Of a DNA stretch of 64,000 nt, positions 32,701 to 41,301 are shown in pieces. Position 1 is the first letter of the stretch. The number at the start of each line of letters is the position of its first letter. This DNA comes from JAKVBH01 sp049800955 (GTDB lineage: Bacteria; Pseudomonadota; Alphaproteobacteria; Rhodobacterales; Rhodobacteraceae). The stretch lies in assembly GCF_049800955.1 (NCBI RefSeq), contig NZ_JBNAGA010000001.1:1488001-1552000 (forward strand), in the 5' to 3' direction. The notes below the pieces were generated by a model. That model searched no databases. It had not been told where the DNA came from and was given only the letters and a program-made list of their open reading frames with translations. Position numbers and translations under genes: made by a program.

Positions 32701-35643
32701 GCCTTTGAAGGCGACGACCGCGATACGGTCCTGGGCGGCACGGGCGACGACACCATCGTGACCGGCGACGACGATGACAGCGTGGACGGCGGCGACGGCA
32801 ATGACGTGATCGACACTGGCATTGACGAAGATACTGTGGATGGTGGTGCGGGAGATGACGAGATCATCACCGGGCAGGGCAGCGATTCCGTCCTGGGCGG
32901 CACTGGCGCTGACACGATTGATGCAGGCAACCCCGAGGGGTTGACGGAGGTTGATGAAACCGACGCCAACCCGGATGATGACCGTGATTTCGTGGATGCC
33001 GGCGATGGTCTCAATCGCGTGTTCACAGGCGATGATGATGACACGATCATCGGTGGTGATGATGCAGATTTCATTGATGCCGGGATTGACGATGACAGCA
33101 TCATCGCAGGCGGCGGAGATGACAGCATCTTTGGCCAGCACGGCAATGACACCGTGGATGCCGGTGACGGGGATGACCTTGTCGAGACCGGCCTGCCGTT
33201 CCTCGATGAAGCCACAGACGACATTGACACCAACCCCGACAACGATCGCGATATCGTGGATGGCGGTGCGGGCAATGACACGATCTTTACGGGCGATGAT
33301 GACGACAGTGTTCTGGGTGGTCTCGGCGATGACGAGATCAACACGGGCATTGACGATGACACCGTGGACGGCGGCGAAGGCGACGACACGATCCTCACCG
33401 GCCATGGCTCGGACTCGATCCTTGGTGGAGACGGTTCGGATGACATCGACGCCGCCAATCCCGAAGACCGTGAAGAGCTGGATGAAACCGATCCGCAGCC
33501 CGATGATGACCGTGACTTCGTGGATGCAGGCGAGGGCGACAATATCGTCTTCACCGGGGATGACGACGACACGATCATTGCAGGCTCCGGCAATGACACG
33601 ATCAACGCGGGCATCGATGATGACAGCGTAACCTCCGGGGCAGGCGACGATTCTGTGATCGGCGGTCATGGCTCCGATACCATTGACGCAGGCGCGGGCG
33701 ATGACAGCGTGAATGCCGCGATCACCGATCTGGGCCTCGTGCTGACCGATGACATTGATCCCAATCCCGACAATGACCGCGATCTCGTGGATGGTGGCGA
33801 CGGGAACGACACAATCTTTACCGGTGATGACGCGGACACGATCCTAGGCGGCAGCGGCAACGATGAAATCGATGCGGGTATTGATGACGATTCCGTGCTG
33901 GGCGGAAGTGGTGACGATACAATCCTCACCGGCCACGGCTCCGACACCGTCGACGCGGGCACCGATGATGACTTCGTGGACACGCGGATCGGCGAAGATG
34001 ACGAAGCAATCGATGATGTCGATCCCGATCCCGAGAACGACCGTGACGTTGTCGATGGTGGCGATGGGAATGACACGATCCTGACGGGCGACGATGACGA
34101 CAGCATCCTCGGCGGCGCAGGCGACGATTCCATCGATGCAGGTATCGACGATGACACAGTCTTCGGCGGGACCGGAGATGACACCATCATCGGCGGCCAG
34201 GGCTCCGATTCTGCATTTGGCGGCGAAGGTGATGACAGCATCAACACCGCCAATGATTTCACCCGTGAAATCCTCGATGAGACAGATCCCGATCCGGAAG
34301 ACGACCGCGACTTCGTTGATGCAGGCGAGGGCAACAACACGGTCTTTACCGGTGATGATGCCGACACGATCATTTCCGGCAGCGGCGACGATACGATCGA
34401 CGCCGGTATTGATGACGACTCGATCAGCTCCGGCGATGGCGACGATTCCATCATCGCGGCCCACGGCAACGACACAGTCGATGCAGGCGATGGCGACGAT
34501 GTCATTGATGGCGGCAACGAGGATCCCGACCTTGTCCTGACGGATGATGTGGATCCCGACCCTGACAATGACCGTGATCTTCTGGATGGCGGCGCCGGGA
34601 ATGACACGATCACTGGCGGCGACGACGACGATACGCTCCTTGGCGGCGCAGGTGACGACAGTCTCGATGGGGGGATCGACGAGGATTCGCTTGAAGGCGG
34701 AGACGGTGATGATGTTCTGATCGGCGGCCAGGGCGAAGACACGCTTGGCGGCGGCGCCGGTGGCGATACGCTGATTGGCGGCGCGGGCACTGACGTGATC
34801 GATGGCGGCGCGGACCGCGATGTCATTGTGATCGAAAGCGCAGAAGATGGCATCGATGATACGATCACCGGTGGTTCCACGGGCGATGACTTCGACCAGC
34901 TTGATCTGACAGGTGTTGGTGAGCGCGGCGAAGACTGGCGCCTCGTTAATCAAGTGATCGACAGCGACGGCAACGGGATCGACGGCACGATCGAGTTCCT
35001 CGATGATGACGGATCGGTCACTGGCAGCTTCGATTTCACCAATATCGAAGAGATCATTCCCTGCTTTACGCCCGGGACAACCATCGCAACGCCAACGGGC
35101 GAGCGCCTCGTTGAGGACCTGCGTGAGGGCGACAGGATCATCACACGCGACAACGGCCTCCAGGAAATCCGCTGGATTGGCAAAAAGGAGCTGACCGGGC
35201 ACCAATTGGCCCGCGCGCCGCACCTCAAGCCCATTCTCATTCAGGCGGGCGCGCTGGGTCCGAACCTGCCCGAGCATGATATCCTTGTGTCTCCCAATCA
35301 CCGTGTGTTGGTCAGCAATGACAAGACATCGCTTTACTTTGAGGACCGCGAAGTTCTGGCGGCGGCCAAACATCTCATTGGCCTCGATGGTGTGAGCGAA
35401 GTTGGCACACTCGGCGTGACCTATGTTCACTTCATGTGTGATCAGCACGAGGTTGTTCTGTCCAACGGCGCCTGGACCGAAAGCTTCCAGCCCGGCGACT
35501 ACACGATGTCAGGCATGGGCAATGCGCAGCGCAACGAGATCTATGAGTTGTTCCCCGAGCTCAAGACGCGCGAGGGGCTCGAAGGCTATACTGCGGCCCG
35601 ACGCTCCCTCAAGAAGCATGAGGCCCGCCTCCTTACCCGCTAA
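29740..35643 (+). CDS. Giant RTX calcium-binding protein with Ig-like repeats and C-terminal Hint domain
   Basis: 1967 residues from the ATG at 29740 (AAGAGGG upstream); there is no Sec signal, as usual for type I secretion. Residues 1-210 are an unrecognised acidic domain. From 212 there are five Ig/cadherin-like repeats of exactly 94 residues (PDAVDD at 212, 306, 400, 494, 588), the tandem-95 type. From about 706 to 1690 an RTX region (GGxGxDx nonapeptides) is organised as an 88-residue super-repeat. The end holds a Hint domain starting Pro-Cys1775 (PCFTPGTTIATPTGE). RTX parts fold on binding calcium outside the cell. The Hint domain may self-cleave before Cys1775. Probably a surface or matrix adhesin; the exact role is unknown. 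Confidence 0.88.
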   Translation: MPVLFLNWAALAPNGTVISGTPLFDTGGVNVGVTVDGVTEGDIGTISNVRAHVDEDEPFAINSHLKLFGDGDDPSGAGNVSTTTFDFSASDDAFSDQVQNVSFRIGDIDGAAVDDFDGGPATPFQDIVSIRAFDADGNPIPVTLSVGDDISLVGNTATGLDDGTYTDAAHSMLVEIAGPVARIEIDYDNGAEGVQAVTVSDVYFETIDAGVPDAVDDVATTGEGDPVVIAVLDNDSDPQDDPLSVTSTSTPPNGTAVINPDGTITYTPNDGFTGEDSFSYTIDDGNGGSDTAIVTVTVTDDGNAAPVATDDTASTGVNTSTVIPVLDNDDDPDGDELTVIDASDPPNGTVVINPDGTLSYTPDDGFEGQDTITYTISDGNGGTDTAEVIVTVGNPDNTAPDAVDDETTTAFNTVVTFPVLGNDSDPDGDPLTVTAISDPANGLAAINPDGTISYLPNDGFVGEDTITYTISDGNGGTDTAELVVTVSPPGNSAPDAVDDATTTAIDTATTFAVLDNDSDPEDDPLEVVATSDPANGTAVINADGTITYTPDAGFTGEDTVTYTISDGNGGTDTADLVITVTDGSNTPPVAVDDTAQALPEEEIVIPVLGNDSDADGDPIRVIAVQDPPNGTAFISDDGTTITYIPDPDFEGTDTFTYTIEDPSGAVSTATVTVEVGQGRIDTDILPVSPDLQPLDPFDGLDEDEDPDDDRDSVDGTGGADFIQTGDDADTIIGFGGDDTILSGIDDDVVEGRQGNDLIIDVQGADTIDGGAGNDTINAGIDTFSDYAGDDTFFGPGALGDVLGFDRDPNQDDGRDSILGGTGDDLIFTGDDRDTIDAGADNDTVNAGIDDDSVFGASGDDELIGGHGSDTIDGGQGDDLIDASNVEALEIIDDNGADSDLVPENDRDSVIGGIGNDTIFTGDDADTIEGNGGNDNIFSGIDDDSVLGQGGADTIIAGQGSDFVDGGAEGDTIDTRNLLSREIIDATDAFEGDDRDTVLGGTGDDTIVTGDDDDSVDGGDGNDVIDTGIDEDTVDGGAGDDEIITGQGSDSVLGGTGADTIDAGNPEGLTEVDETDANPDDDRDFVDAGDGLNRVFTGDDDDTIIGGDDADFIDAGIDDDSIIAGGGDDSIFGQHGNDTVDAGDGDDLVETGLPFLDEATDDIDTNPDNDRDIVDGGAGNDTIFTGDDDDSVLGGLGDDEINTGIDDDTVDGGEGDDTILTGHGSDSILGGDGSDDIDAANPEDREELDETDPQPDDDRDFVDAGEGDNIVFTGDDDDTIIAGSGNDTINAGIDDDSVTSGAGDDSVIGGHGSDTIDAGAGDDSVNAAITDLGLVLTDDIDPNPDNDRDLVDGGDGNDTIFTGDDADTILGGSGNDEIDAGIDDDSVLGGSGDDTILTGHGSDTVDAGTDDDFVDTRIGEDDEAIDDVDPDPENDRDVVDGGDGNDTILTGDDDDSILGGAGDDSIDAGIDDDTVFGGTGDDTIIGGQGSDSAFGGEGDDSINTANDFTREILDETDPDPEDDRDFVDAGEGNNTVFTGDDADTIISGSGDDTIDAGIDDDSISSGDGDDSIIAAHGNDTVDAGDGDDVIDGGNEDPDLVLTDDVDPDPDNDRDLLDGGAGNDTITGGDDDDTLLGGAGDDSLDGGIDEDSLEGGDGDDVLIGGQGEDTLGGGAGGDTLIGGAGTDVIDGGADRDVIVIESAEDGIDDTITGGSTGDDFDQLDLTGVGERGEDWRLVNQVIDSDGNGIDGTIEFLDDDGSVTGSFDFTNIEEIIPCFTPGTTIATPTGERLVEDLREGDRIITRDNGLQEIRWIGKKELTGHQLARAPHLKPILIQAGALGPNLPEHDILVSPNHRVLVSNDKTSLYFEDREVLAAAKHLIGLDGVSEVGTLGVTYVHFMCDQHEVVLSNGAWTESFQPGDYTMSGMGNAQRNEIYELFPELKTREGLEGYTAARRSLKKHEARLLTR
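30373..31800 (+). repeat. Five tandem 282-bp (94-aa) Ig-like repeats
   Basis: The block beginning PDAVDD or PVAVDD recurs at 30373, 30655, 30937, 31219 and 31501, exactly 282 bases apart. Each holds VLDNDSDP-, PNGTAVINPDGTITYTP- and TYTISDGNGGTDTA-type segments. Spacing is constant while the sequence varies, so the duplication is old or under length selection. Confidence 0.9.
31864..34830 (+). repeat. 88-residue RTX super-repeat, about 11 units
   Basis: Units opening with an Asp-Arg-Asp motif begin at 31864, about 32176, 32452, 32716, 32980, 33244, 33508, 33775, 34039, 34303 and 34570. From the third unit the spacing is 264 bases, twice 267. Each unit has about seven RTX nonapeptides (FTGDDDDT, AGIDDDS, GGHGSDT) and an acidic linker ending in DETDP or TDDIDP. 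Two linker/unit types follow strict rules, described in the findings. Confidence 0.88.
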
Positions 35644-35649
35644 ATCGGT

Positions 35650-35678
35650 TTCCAGCCCGTCCTTTTGACGGGCTGGAA
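35650..35678 (+). other. Perfect hairpin behind the first RTX gene
   Basis: TTCCAGCCCGTC (35650-35661) pairs with GACGGGCTGGAA (35667-35678), loop CTTTT. There is no T run, so it may be an mRNA 3' stabilising hairpin rather than a terminator; the true terminator follows at 35733. Confidence 0.6.
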
Positions 35679-35732
35679 CACCCCCGGAATATGCAGCGCG
35701 CGCGGTTCCCATCCAAGGGGCCGCGCAGCACC

Positions 35733-35764
35733 GGCGGAAGCATTTATTGCTTCCGCCATTTTTT
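35733..35764 (+). terminator. Terminator of the first RTX gene
   Basis: Perfect 10-bp stem GGCGGAAGCA / TGCTTCCGCC (35733-35742 with 35748-35757), loop TTTAT, tail ATTTTTTG. It separates the two RTX genes into independent units. Confidence 0.9.
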
Positions 35765-35780
35765 GTTCGATTGCGGCGAG

Positions 35781-35822
35781 TTAAAGGCAACGCAAGGTGC
35801 AACCACACGTTGCAGCCTTTAA
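35781..35822 (+). promoter_or_regulatory. Nested inverted repeat upstream of the second RTX gene
   Basis: Outer arms TTAAAGGC (35781-35788) and GCCTTTAA (35815-35822) enclose an inner palindrome TGCAAC-CACAC-GTTGCA (35798-35814). It lies in the 348-base gap between the RTX genes (35644-35991), upstream of the expected promoter, and could be an operator or a leader structure. The rest of the gap holds the two hairpins above and the leader at 35953. Confidence 0.45.
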
Positions 35823-35952
35823 AACAAAGGCGTTTGCGGCATGACGCACGGGGCCGTCGCGGTTGCGGAGGTATATGAATACAGCGCCTCAACCACAAAA
35901 AGACCGCCGTTCGTACCTTCTTTACGCCTAAGTCAACTTGCATCTTCTTCAA

Positions 35953-35989
35953 GCAGGCAACGACGTGCCTGTGTGTAAGAGGTGCCTGC
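35953..35989 (+). promoter_or_regulatory. Leader of the second RTX gene with two exclusive hairpins
   Basis: CAGGCA (35954-35959) can pair with TGCCTG (35966-35971), leaving the ribosome site AAGAGG (35977-35982) free. Alternatively GCAGGCA (35953-35959) can pair with TGCCTGC (35983-35989), enclosing the ribosome site in the loop. The ATG follows at 35992. Such a pair could switch translation; this is inferred from pairing only. Confidence 0.45.
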
Positions 35990-35991
35990 GC

Positions 35992-38900
35992 ATGCCTATC
36001 GCGCAAGAATTAACGATTAATACAGCCGCCACGGCGGAAGACATGGCGCAAGCCATCTTTGGCGACGGCATGACTGTCGTGGCGGCAACTTATTCCGGTG
36101 ATGCCGCGTCATCGGGCATCTACTCCGGTGCCTCGTCAACGATCCCGAATATATCGCCCACAGATGGCGGCGTAATCCTGTCGACGGGGCAAGCCGCCGA
36201 TTTCACCAACGATTCCGGGACCACTGATACAAACACCGCCGCGGGGACGGGCACCGACATGGCCGGTGGGATCGATGGGGACACCGATCTTGATGCAGTT
36301 GCCGGACAGGCAACATTCGACGGCTCTATTCTGGAAGCGGAATTCATCCCGGTGGGCGATACGCTCACGATGCAATTCGTCTTTTCGTCCGAAGAATATC
36401 TGGAATACGTCAGCAGTGGCGTCAACGATGCGATGGGCATATGGGTCAACGACGTCAAGATTGACCTCTCGATTACCACGGGCGATGTCACGATTGATAC
36501 GGTCAACACGACCTCCAACGCCAACCTTTATCTCAACAACGCCGCCACCGATGACACTTACAACACCGAGATGGACGGCCTCACGGTTGTTCTCTCTGTC
36601 AAAGCGCCGCTCAACGCAGGTGTCTCCAACACCATCAAGATAGGCATCGCCGATGGTGGCGACGGGGTCTACGATTCCAACCTGCTGATCGCGGCCGATT
36701 CCGTGCAATCCGTCGCGCTGGCCATAGAAGACACGTTTTCCGTTCCACAGAACTCCACCGCGATCATCGAGCCTTTGGCAAATGACACCGATCTTGCGGG
36801 CACAGGGCTGACGATCACGCAGATCAACGGCAATGATGTTGTGGCCGGTGATACGATCACACTGCCAACGGGCGAGCAGGTCACTCTGAACGCCGACAAT
36901 ACGTTTTCGATCCTGACCGATGGCGATATTGGCTCCAACGCCTTTACCTACTCCATCGTAGACGGCAACGGCACAACAGATGTTGGCTACATCAACATTG
37001 AAACAACGGGCGCTCCGGTCCCCGATGGCTATGTCGATGGGTCCGTTGGCGATGATACAATTGACGCCTCCTACCTCGGTGATCCCAACGGCGATGTGGT
37101 CGATGGTGGGGATCGCATTCTGCCCGGCGTCACAGCTGACGACGATGTCATTCGCGCCTGGGGCGGGAATGATGACGTCAATGCTGGTCTGGGCAACGAC
37201 TCCGTGGAAGGCGGCTCGGGCAACGACACCGTCCAAGGCATGGCTGGCAATGACACGCTTGTTGGCGGCACGGGCGACGATGTGCTCTTTGGCTGGGAGG
37301 ACAACGACAGCCTGCTCGGTGGATCCGGCGCGGACAGCCTCGACGGTGACGGTGGCAATGACTACCTCGATGGCGGCGCGGACAATGACACGCTCATCGG
37401 CGATGCTGGCAATGATACGTTGCTGGGCGGCGCGGGTGATGACGAAATCTACGATTCCACCGGTGCGGACAGCATCGACGGCGGTGCTGGCAATGACACC
37501 GCCTTTGGCGGATTTGGCAGCGACACGCTGATCGGCGGTGAGGGCGCGGATTCCCTCTTTGGCGATGAAGACAATGACACGCTGGACGGCGGTGCTGGCA
37601 ACGATACCCTGCAAGGCGGCGACGGGGCCGATAGCCTCGATGGCGGCGATGATGATGACAGCCTGATCGGCGGCTCCGGGAACGACACCATCATTGGCGG
37701 CGCCGGAGATGACTTCCTGCGTGGCACCTTTGGCAATGACAGCCTGATCGGCGGCGAGGGGGACGATTACCTCTGGCTGGGTTTCGGCGATGACACGGTC
37801 GTGCTCGAAAACGACTTCGGCAATGACACGATCGAAGGTGAAGAGGCGCAGGAATCCACGGGCGATGTCATGGATCTCTCCGCCATCACCGATGATCTGA
37901 CCATTGACCTGACCAATGCCAACCCCGAAGCCGGCACGCTCACCGATGGTGTGTCGACAGCAGAATTCGTTGAAATCGAGAATATCATTCTCAGCTCGGG
38001 CATCGACACGCTGGTCCTCGATGATTTCAGCGGTGATGACATCGTCCAATCCTTCACCGGACCCATCGACAATGGCGACGGCACGTTCACTGGCGTGGAT
38101 CAGCTGGATGTCTCCAACGTCACGACGGATTTCGGCGTCACGCCCATTACTGCCCGCGATGTCACCGTCACGGATGATGGCAGCGGCAATGCGCTCCTGT
38201 CGTTTCCCGCAGGTGGGTCGCTTACCCTTGTGGGCATTGACCCGGTTGCCGCCTCCAACCTCGCCTATTTGGTGGCCATGGGGATCCCCTCCAATGAAAT
38301 CGTGGATGGGACAGCAGGCGACGACGCTATGGGCGTCACCTTCGTCGATGAGGAAGGCGATCAGACGGACGGCACAGATGGGCTTGCCGACACGATTTTC
38401 GGCTATGCCGGAGACGACACGATCGACGGTGGCGCAGCGGGCGACACAATTGACGGCGGCACAGACGACGACTCCATCGATGGTCAGGCTGGCGCGGATT
38501 CCATCCTTGGCGGCCAAGGGTCAGACACGCTCGCGGGCGGGTCTGAGGCTGACACGCTGGAGGGCGGGCAGGGCAATGACAGTCTGCTTGGCGGCGCTGA
38601 TGATGATACACTGCTGGGCGGTCTGGGCGATGACACATTTCGCCTCGATGGTGGCGCGGACACGGCCGAGGGCAATGACGGCGATGATACCTTTGAGCTG
38701 ACCGATGCCACAGGCAATGCAACGATTGTTGGCGGCGAAGATGGCGAAGTCTCTGGCGATACGCTGGATCTCTCCGACGTCACGGAAGATCTGACTCTCG
38801 ATCTGACGGCTGCGTTCCCCGAAAACGGCAGCGTCACCGACGGCACGTCAACGACGCAATTTTCGGAAATTGAAAACATCATTCTGGGGGGCGGCACGGA

Positions 38901-41253
38901 CACGATCCTGCTGGCTGATGGCTCTGGCACCGATACGGTCAGCGCGTTTGAGACCCCGACAGACAATGGCGATGGTACGTTTACGGGCAATGATCTGCTC
39001 GATGTCACCAATCTGCATTCGGACTTGGCCGGAACGGTTCCCGTCACGACAGCCGATGTCACCATTGTGGATGACAATGGAAATGCCCAGCTTGTCTTCC
39101 CCAATGGTGAGGCCATCACGCTCGTCGGCATTCCGCCTGCGCTGGCGGACAACCCGGCCTGGCTTGTGTCAATCGGCATCCCCTCCGATGGGATTGTCTC
39201 CGGTTATGGCGCAGATGATGTCATTGATGGCGCCTATGTCGGTGATCTGGATGGCGATCTTGTCGATAGCGCGGATGGGCTGGATGACACGATTGAAGCG
39301 GGCGGTGGGAACGATTCCGTTCTCGCGGGCGCGGGCGACGATCTTGTGCGCGGCGAGGATGGCGATGATACGCTTTCCGGCGGCACGGGTACAAATACCC
39401 TTATCGGTGGCGCGGGTGACGATGTCTTCGAAGGCGGCAGCGGCGCGGACAGTTTCGTGGGCGATGCGGGGCAGGACAATGTCGACTACTCTGCCTCCAC
39501 CGGCGCGGTAAACATCGATCTGGCTGACAGTATCGTCTCGGGCGGGGATGCCGCCAATGACACGCTCGGTTTCAGCATCGACGGCGTCACGGGATCAGGC
39601 TTTGACGACACGCTCACCGGCTTTGACGCCTTTGACGCGACCTTCACCAATGAGATCGACGGCGGCGCGGGCGATGACAGCATCGACGGTCGCGGCGGCG
39701 ACGACAGCCTGCAAGGCGGCACGGGTGACGACACAATCGTGCTGGGCGAAGGCAACGACACGGCGTTTGGCGGCGCAGATGCGGATGTCTTCCTTCTGGA
39801 CAGCGATGCCGACGGCAATGATGTCAATGTCATCGATGGCGGATCGACCGGTATCGACAGCGATACGCTTGATTTCAGCAATGTCACCGGCGCCGGCGTC
39901 GAAATTGACCTGACCTCCACAGAGGACGGGGAAGCCACCTGGGCGGGCAACACCGCCACCTTCACCGACATCGAAAGCATCGGCGCCACAGCACAGGACG
40001 ATACATTGCAAGGCGGAACGCTGAGCGATGGGATCGCGTATGACGCAGGCGCGGGCGATGACATCATCAACTCAGGTGACGGTGCCGATACGCTGGTCGG
40101 TGGTCTGGGCAATGACACGATCAACACCGAAGAAGGCGCGGACGACATTGATGCCGGCGCAGGCGATGACCTGGTGTTTGCGGATGAAGACGACGACACA
40201 GTGCTGGGGGGTGCCGGGACTGACACCCTTGATGGCGGCACCGGAAACGACAGCCTCGACGGCGGGGCGGATGCCGATAGCCTGATCGGGGGCGCGGGCG
40301 CCGATACCCTGCTTGGCGGATCTGGCGACGACACGCTGGAAGGCGGCGCAGATGCCGATAGTCTTGTGGGTGGCGTGGGCGCAGACACCCTCTCGGGAGG
40401 CGCGGGCAACGACACGCTGGAAGGCGGCGATGGCGCCGATGTCTTCACCAATCTCAACGCAGGCGATGTGGTGCTGGGCGGTTCGGGTGGCACCGATGAC
40501 GACACCCTTTTTCTCGCAGGTAGCGCCTCACCGGGCGGCTCCTTCACTATTGTGCAGGAGACGGCCGACAGTGACGGCAATGGCTGGGACGGTCGTGTCG
40601 ATTATTTCGACAATACCGGGACGTTTACCGGCTCCCTGACCTTTGAAAACATCGAGAACTTCGTCCCCTGTTTCACCCCGGGCACGCGGATCAAGACACC
40701 CATGGGCGAGGTCGCTGTCGAACACCTTGGTGTCGGCGATACGGTTCTGACCCGGGACAATGGTTTTCAGACCATCCGCTGGGTCGGCGCCCGCACGCTG
40801 ACGCGCAAAGACATGGCCGCGAACCCCAAACTACGCCCAGTGCGCATCGCCCAGGGCCAGCTTGGCCCCAATATGCCCGAGCGTGACATGCTCGTCTCTC
40901 CGCAGCACCGCATGCTTGTCGGCAGCACGAAAACAGAGCTCTGGTTTGGCGAGGAGGAAATGCTCGTGGCCGCGATCAACATGACCTGCCTTGACGCGGT
41001 CGAACAGGTCGATGCCGACGAGGTGACCTATATTCACATTCTGTTCGATCAGCATGAAATCGTCATGTCCGACGGGACATGGTCGGAAAGTTTCCAGCCG
41101 GGTGATCTCTCCCTTGGCGCGCTCGATCAGGCGCAAAGAGATGAATTGATCACCCTGTTTCCTGAATTGGCATGTGTTGCGGCTGAGAGGGTTTTTCCTG
41201 CGGCACGTGCCACTTTGAAGGCGCATGAAGCACGCGTCTTCTTTCTGGGCTGA
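35992..41253 (+). CDS. Giant RTX protein with choice-of-anchor L and C-terminal Hint domains
   Basis: 1753 residues from the ATG at 35992; a TTG 54 bases upstream is rejected because AAGAGG precedes the ATG. Residues 1-250 match the choice-of-anchor L pattern (ATAEDMAQAIFGDG, ISPTDGGVILSTGQA, FVFSSEEYLEYV). Three RTX blocks (about 350-620, 765-910, 1065-1160) plus a final one (about 1225-1500) are separated by related non-RTX segments ending in LVGI. A Hint domain begins at Cys1560 (PCFTPGTRIKTPMGE). No Sec signal is seen; type I secretion is expected. It is a relative, not a copy, of the gene upstream: the Hint domains are similar but the N-termini are not. Likely a calcium-binding surface protein of unknown role. 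Confidence 0.87.
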   Translation: MPIAQELTINTAATAEDMAQAIFGDGMTVVAATYSGDAASSGIYSGASSTIPNISPTDGGVILSTGQAADFTNDSGTTDTNTAAGTGTDMAGGIDGDTDLDAVAGQATFDGSILEAEFIPVGDTLTMQFVFSSEEYLEYVSSGVNDAMGIWVNDVKIDLSITTGDVTIDTVNTTSNANLYLNNAATDDTYNTEMDGLTVVLSVKAPLNAGVSNTIKIGIADGGDGVYDSNLLIAADSVQSVALAIEDTFSVPQNSTAIIEPLANDTDLAGTGLTITQINGNDVVAGDTITLPTGEQVTLNADNTFSILTDGDIGSNAFTYSIVDGNGTTDVGYINIETTGAPVPDGYVDGSVGDDTIDASYLGDPNGDVVDGGDRILPGVTADDDVIRAWGGNDDVNAGLGNDSVEGGSGNDTVQGMAGNDTLVGGTGDDVLFGWEDNDSLLGGSGADSLDGDGGNDYLDGGADNDTLIGDAGNDTLLGGAGDDEIYDSTGADSIDGGAGNDTAFGGFGSDTLIGGEGADSLFGDEDNDTLDGGAGNDTLQGGDGADSLDGGDDDDSLIGGSGNDTIIGGAGDDFLRGTFGNDSLIGGEGDDYLWLGFGDDTVVLENDFGNDTIEGEEAQESTGDVMDLSAITDDLTIDLTNANPEAGTLTDGVSTAEFVEIENIILSSGIDTLVLDDFSGDDIVQSFTGPIDNGDGTFTGVDQLDVSNVTTDFGVTPITARDVTVTDDGSGNALLSFPAGGSLTLVGIDPVAASNLAYLVAMGIPSNEIVDGTAGDDAMGVTFVDEEGDQTDGTDGLADTIFGYAGDDTIDGGAAGDTIDGGTDDDSIDGQAGADSILGGQGSDTLAGGSEADTLEGGQGNDSLLGGADDDTLLGGLGDDTFRLDGGADTAEGNDGDDTFELTDATGNATIVGGEDGEVSGDTLDLSDVTEDLTLDLTAAFPENGSVTDGTSTTQFSEIENIILGGGTDTILLADGSGTDTVSAFETPTDNGDGTFTGNDLLDVTNLHSDLAGTVPVTTADVTIVDDNGNAQLVFPNGEAITLVGIPPALADNPAWLVSIGIPSDGIVSGYGADDVIDGAYVGDLDGDLVDSADGLDDTIEAGGGNDSVLAGAGDDLVRGEDGDDTLSGGTGTNTLIGGAGDDVFEGGSGADSFVGDAGQDNVDYSASTGAVNIDLADSIVSGGDAANDTLGFSIDGVTGSGFDDTLTGFDAFDATFTNEIDGGAGDDSIDGRGGDDSLQGGTGDDTIVLGEGNDTAFGGADADVFLLDSDADGNDVNVIDGGSTGIDSDTLDFSNVTGAGVEIDLTSTEDGEATWAGNTATFTDIESIGATAQDDTLQGGTLSDGIAYDAGAGDDIINSGDGADTLVGGLGNDTINTEEGADDIDAGAGDDLVFADEDDDTVLGGAGTDTLDGGTGNDSLDGGADADSLIGGAGADTLLGGSGDDTLEGGADADSLVGGVGADTLSGGAGNDTLEGGDGADVFTNLNAGDVVLGGSGGTDDDTLFLAGSASPGGSFTIVQETADSDGNGWDGRVDYFDNTGTFTGSLTFENIENFVPCFTPGTRIKTPMGEVAVEHLGVGDTVLTRDNGFQTIRWVGARTLTRKDMAANPKLRPVRIAQGQLGPNMPERDMLVSPQHRMLVGSTKTELWFGEEEMLVAAINMTCLDAVEQVDADEVTYIHILFDQHEIVMSDGTWSESFQPGDLSLGALDQAQRDELITLFPELACVAAERVFPAARATLKAHEARVFFLG

Positions 41254-41301
41254 GGCCCGGATCCGAGGAGTAGAGCGCGCCTTCCTGCCCCTGCGCGCGT
41301 T

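Noticed and set aside
32341..33669. Long antisense frames inside the RTX repeats (also 33844-35448 and 36136-38517)
   Set aside because: Repetitive RTX DNA of biased composition gives stop-free antisense frames with the same periodicity; the translations are low-complexity.
30373..34830. CRISPR-like regular repeats
   Set aside because: The regular 282- and 264-base periods are coding repeats within one reading frame, with no short identical repeat separated by unique spacers.
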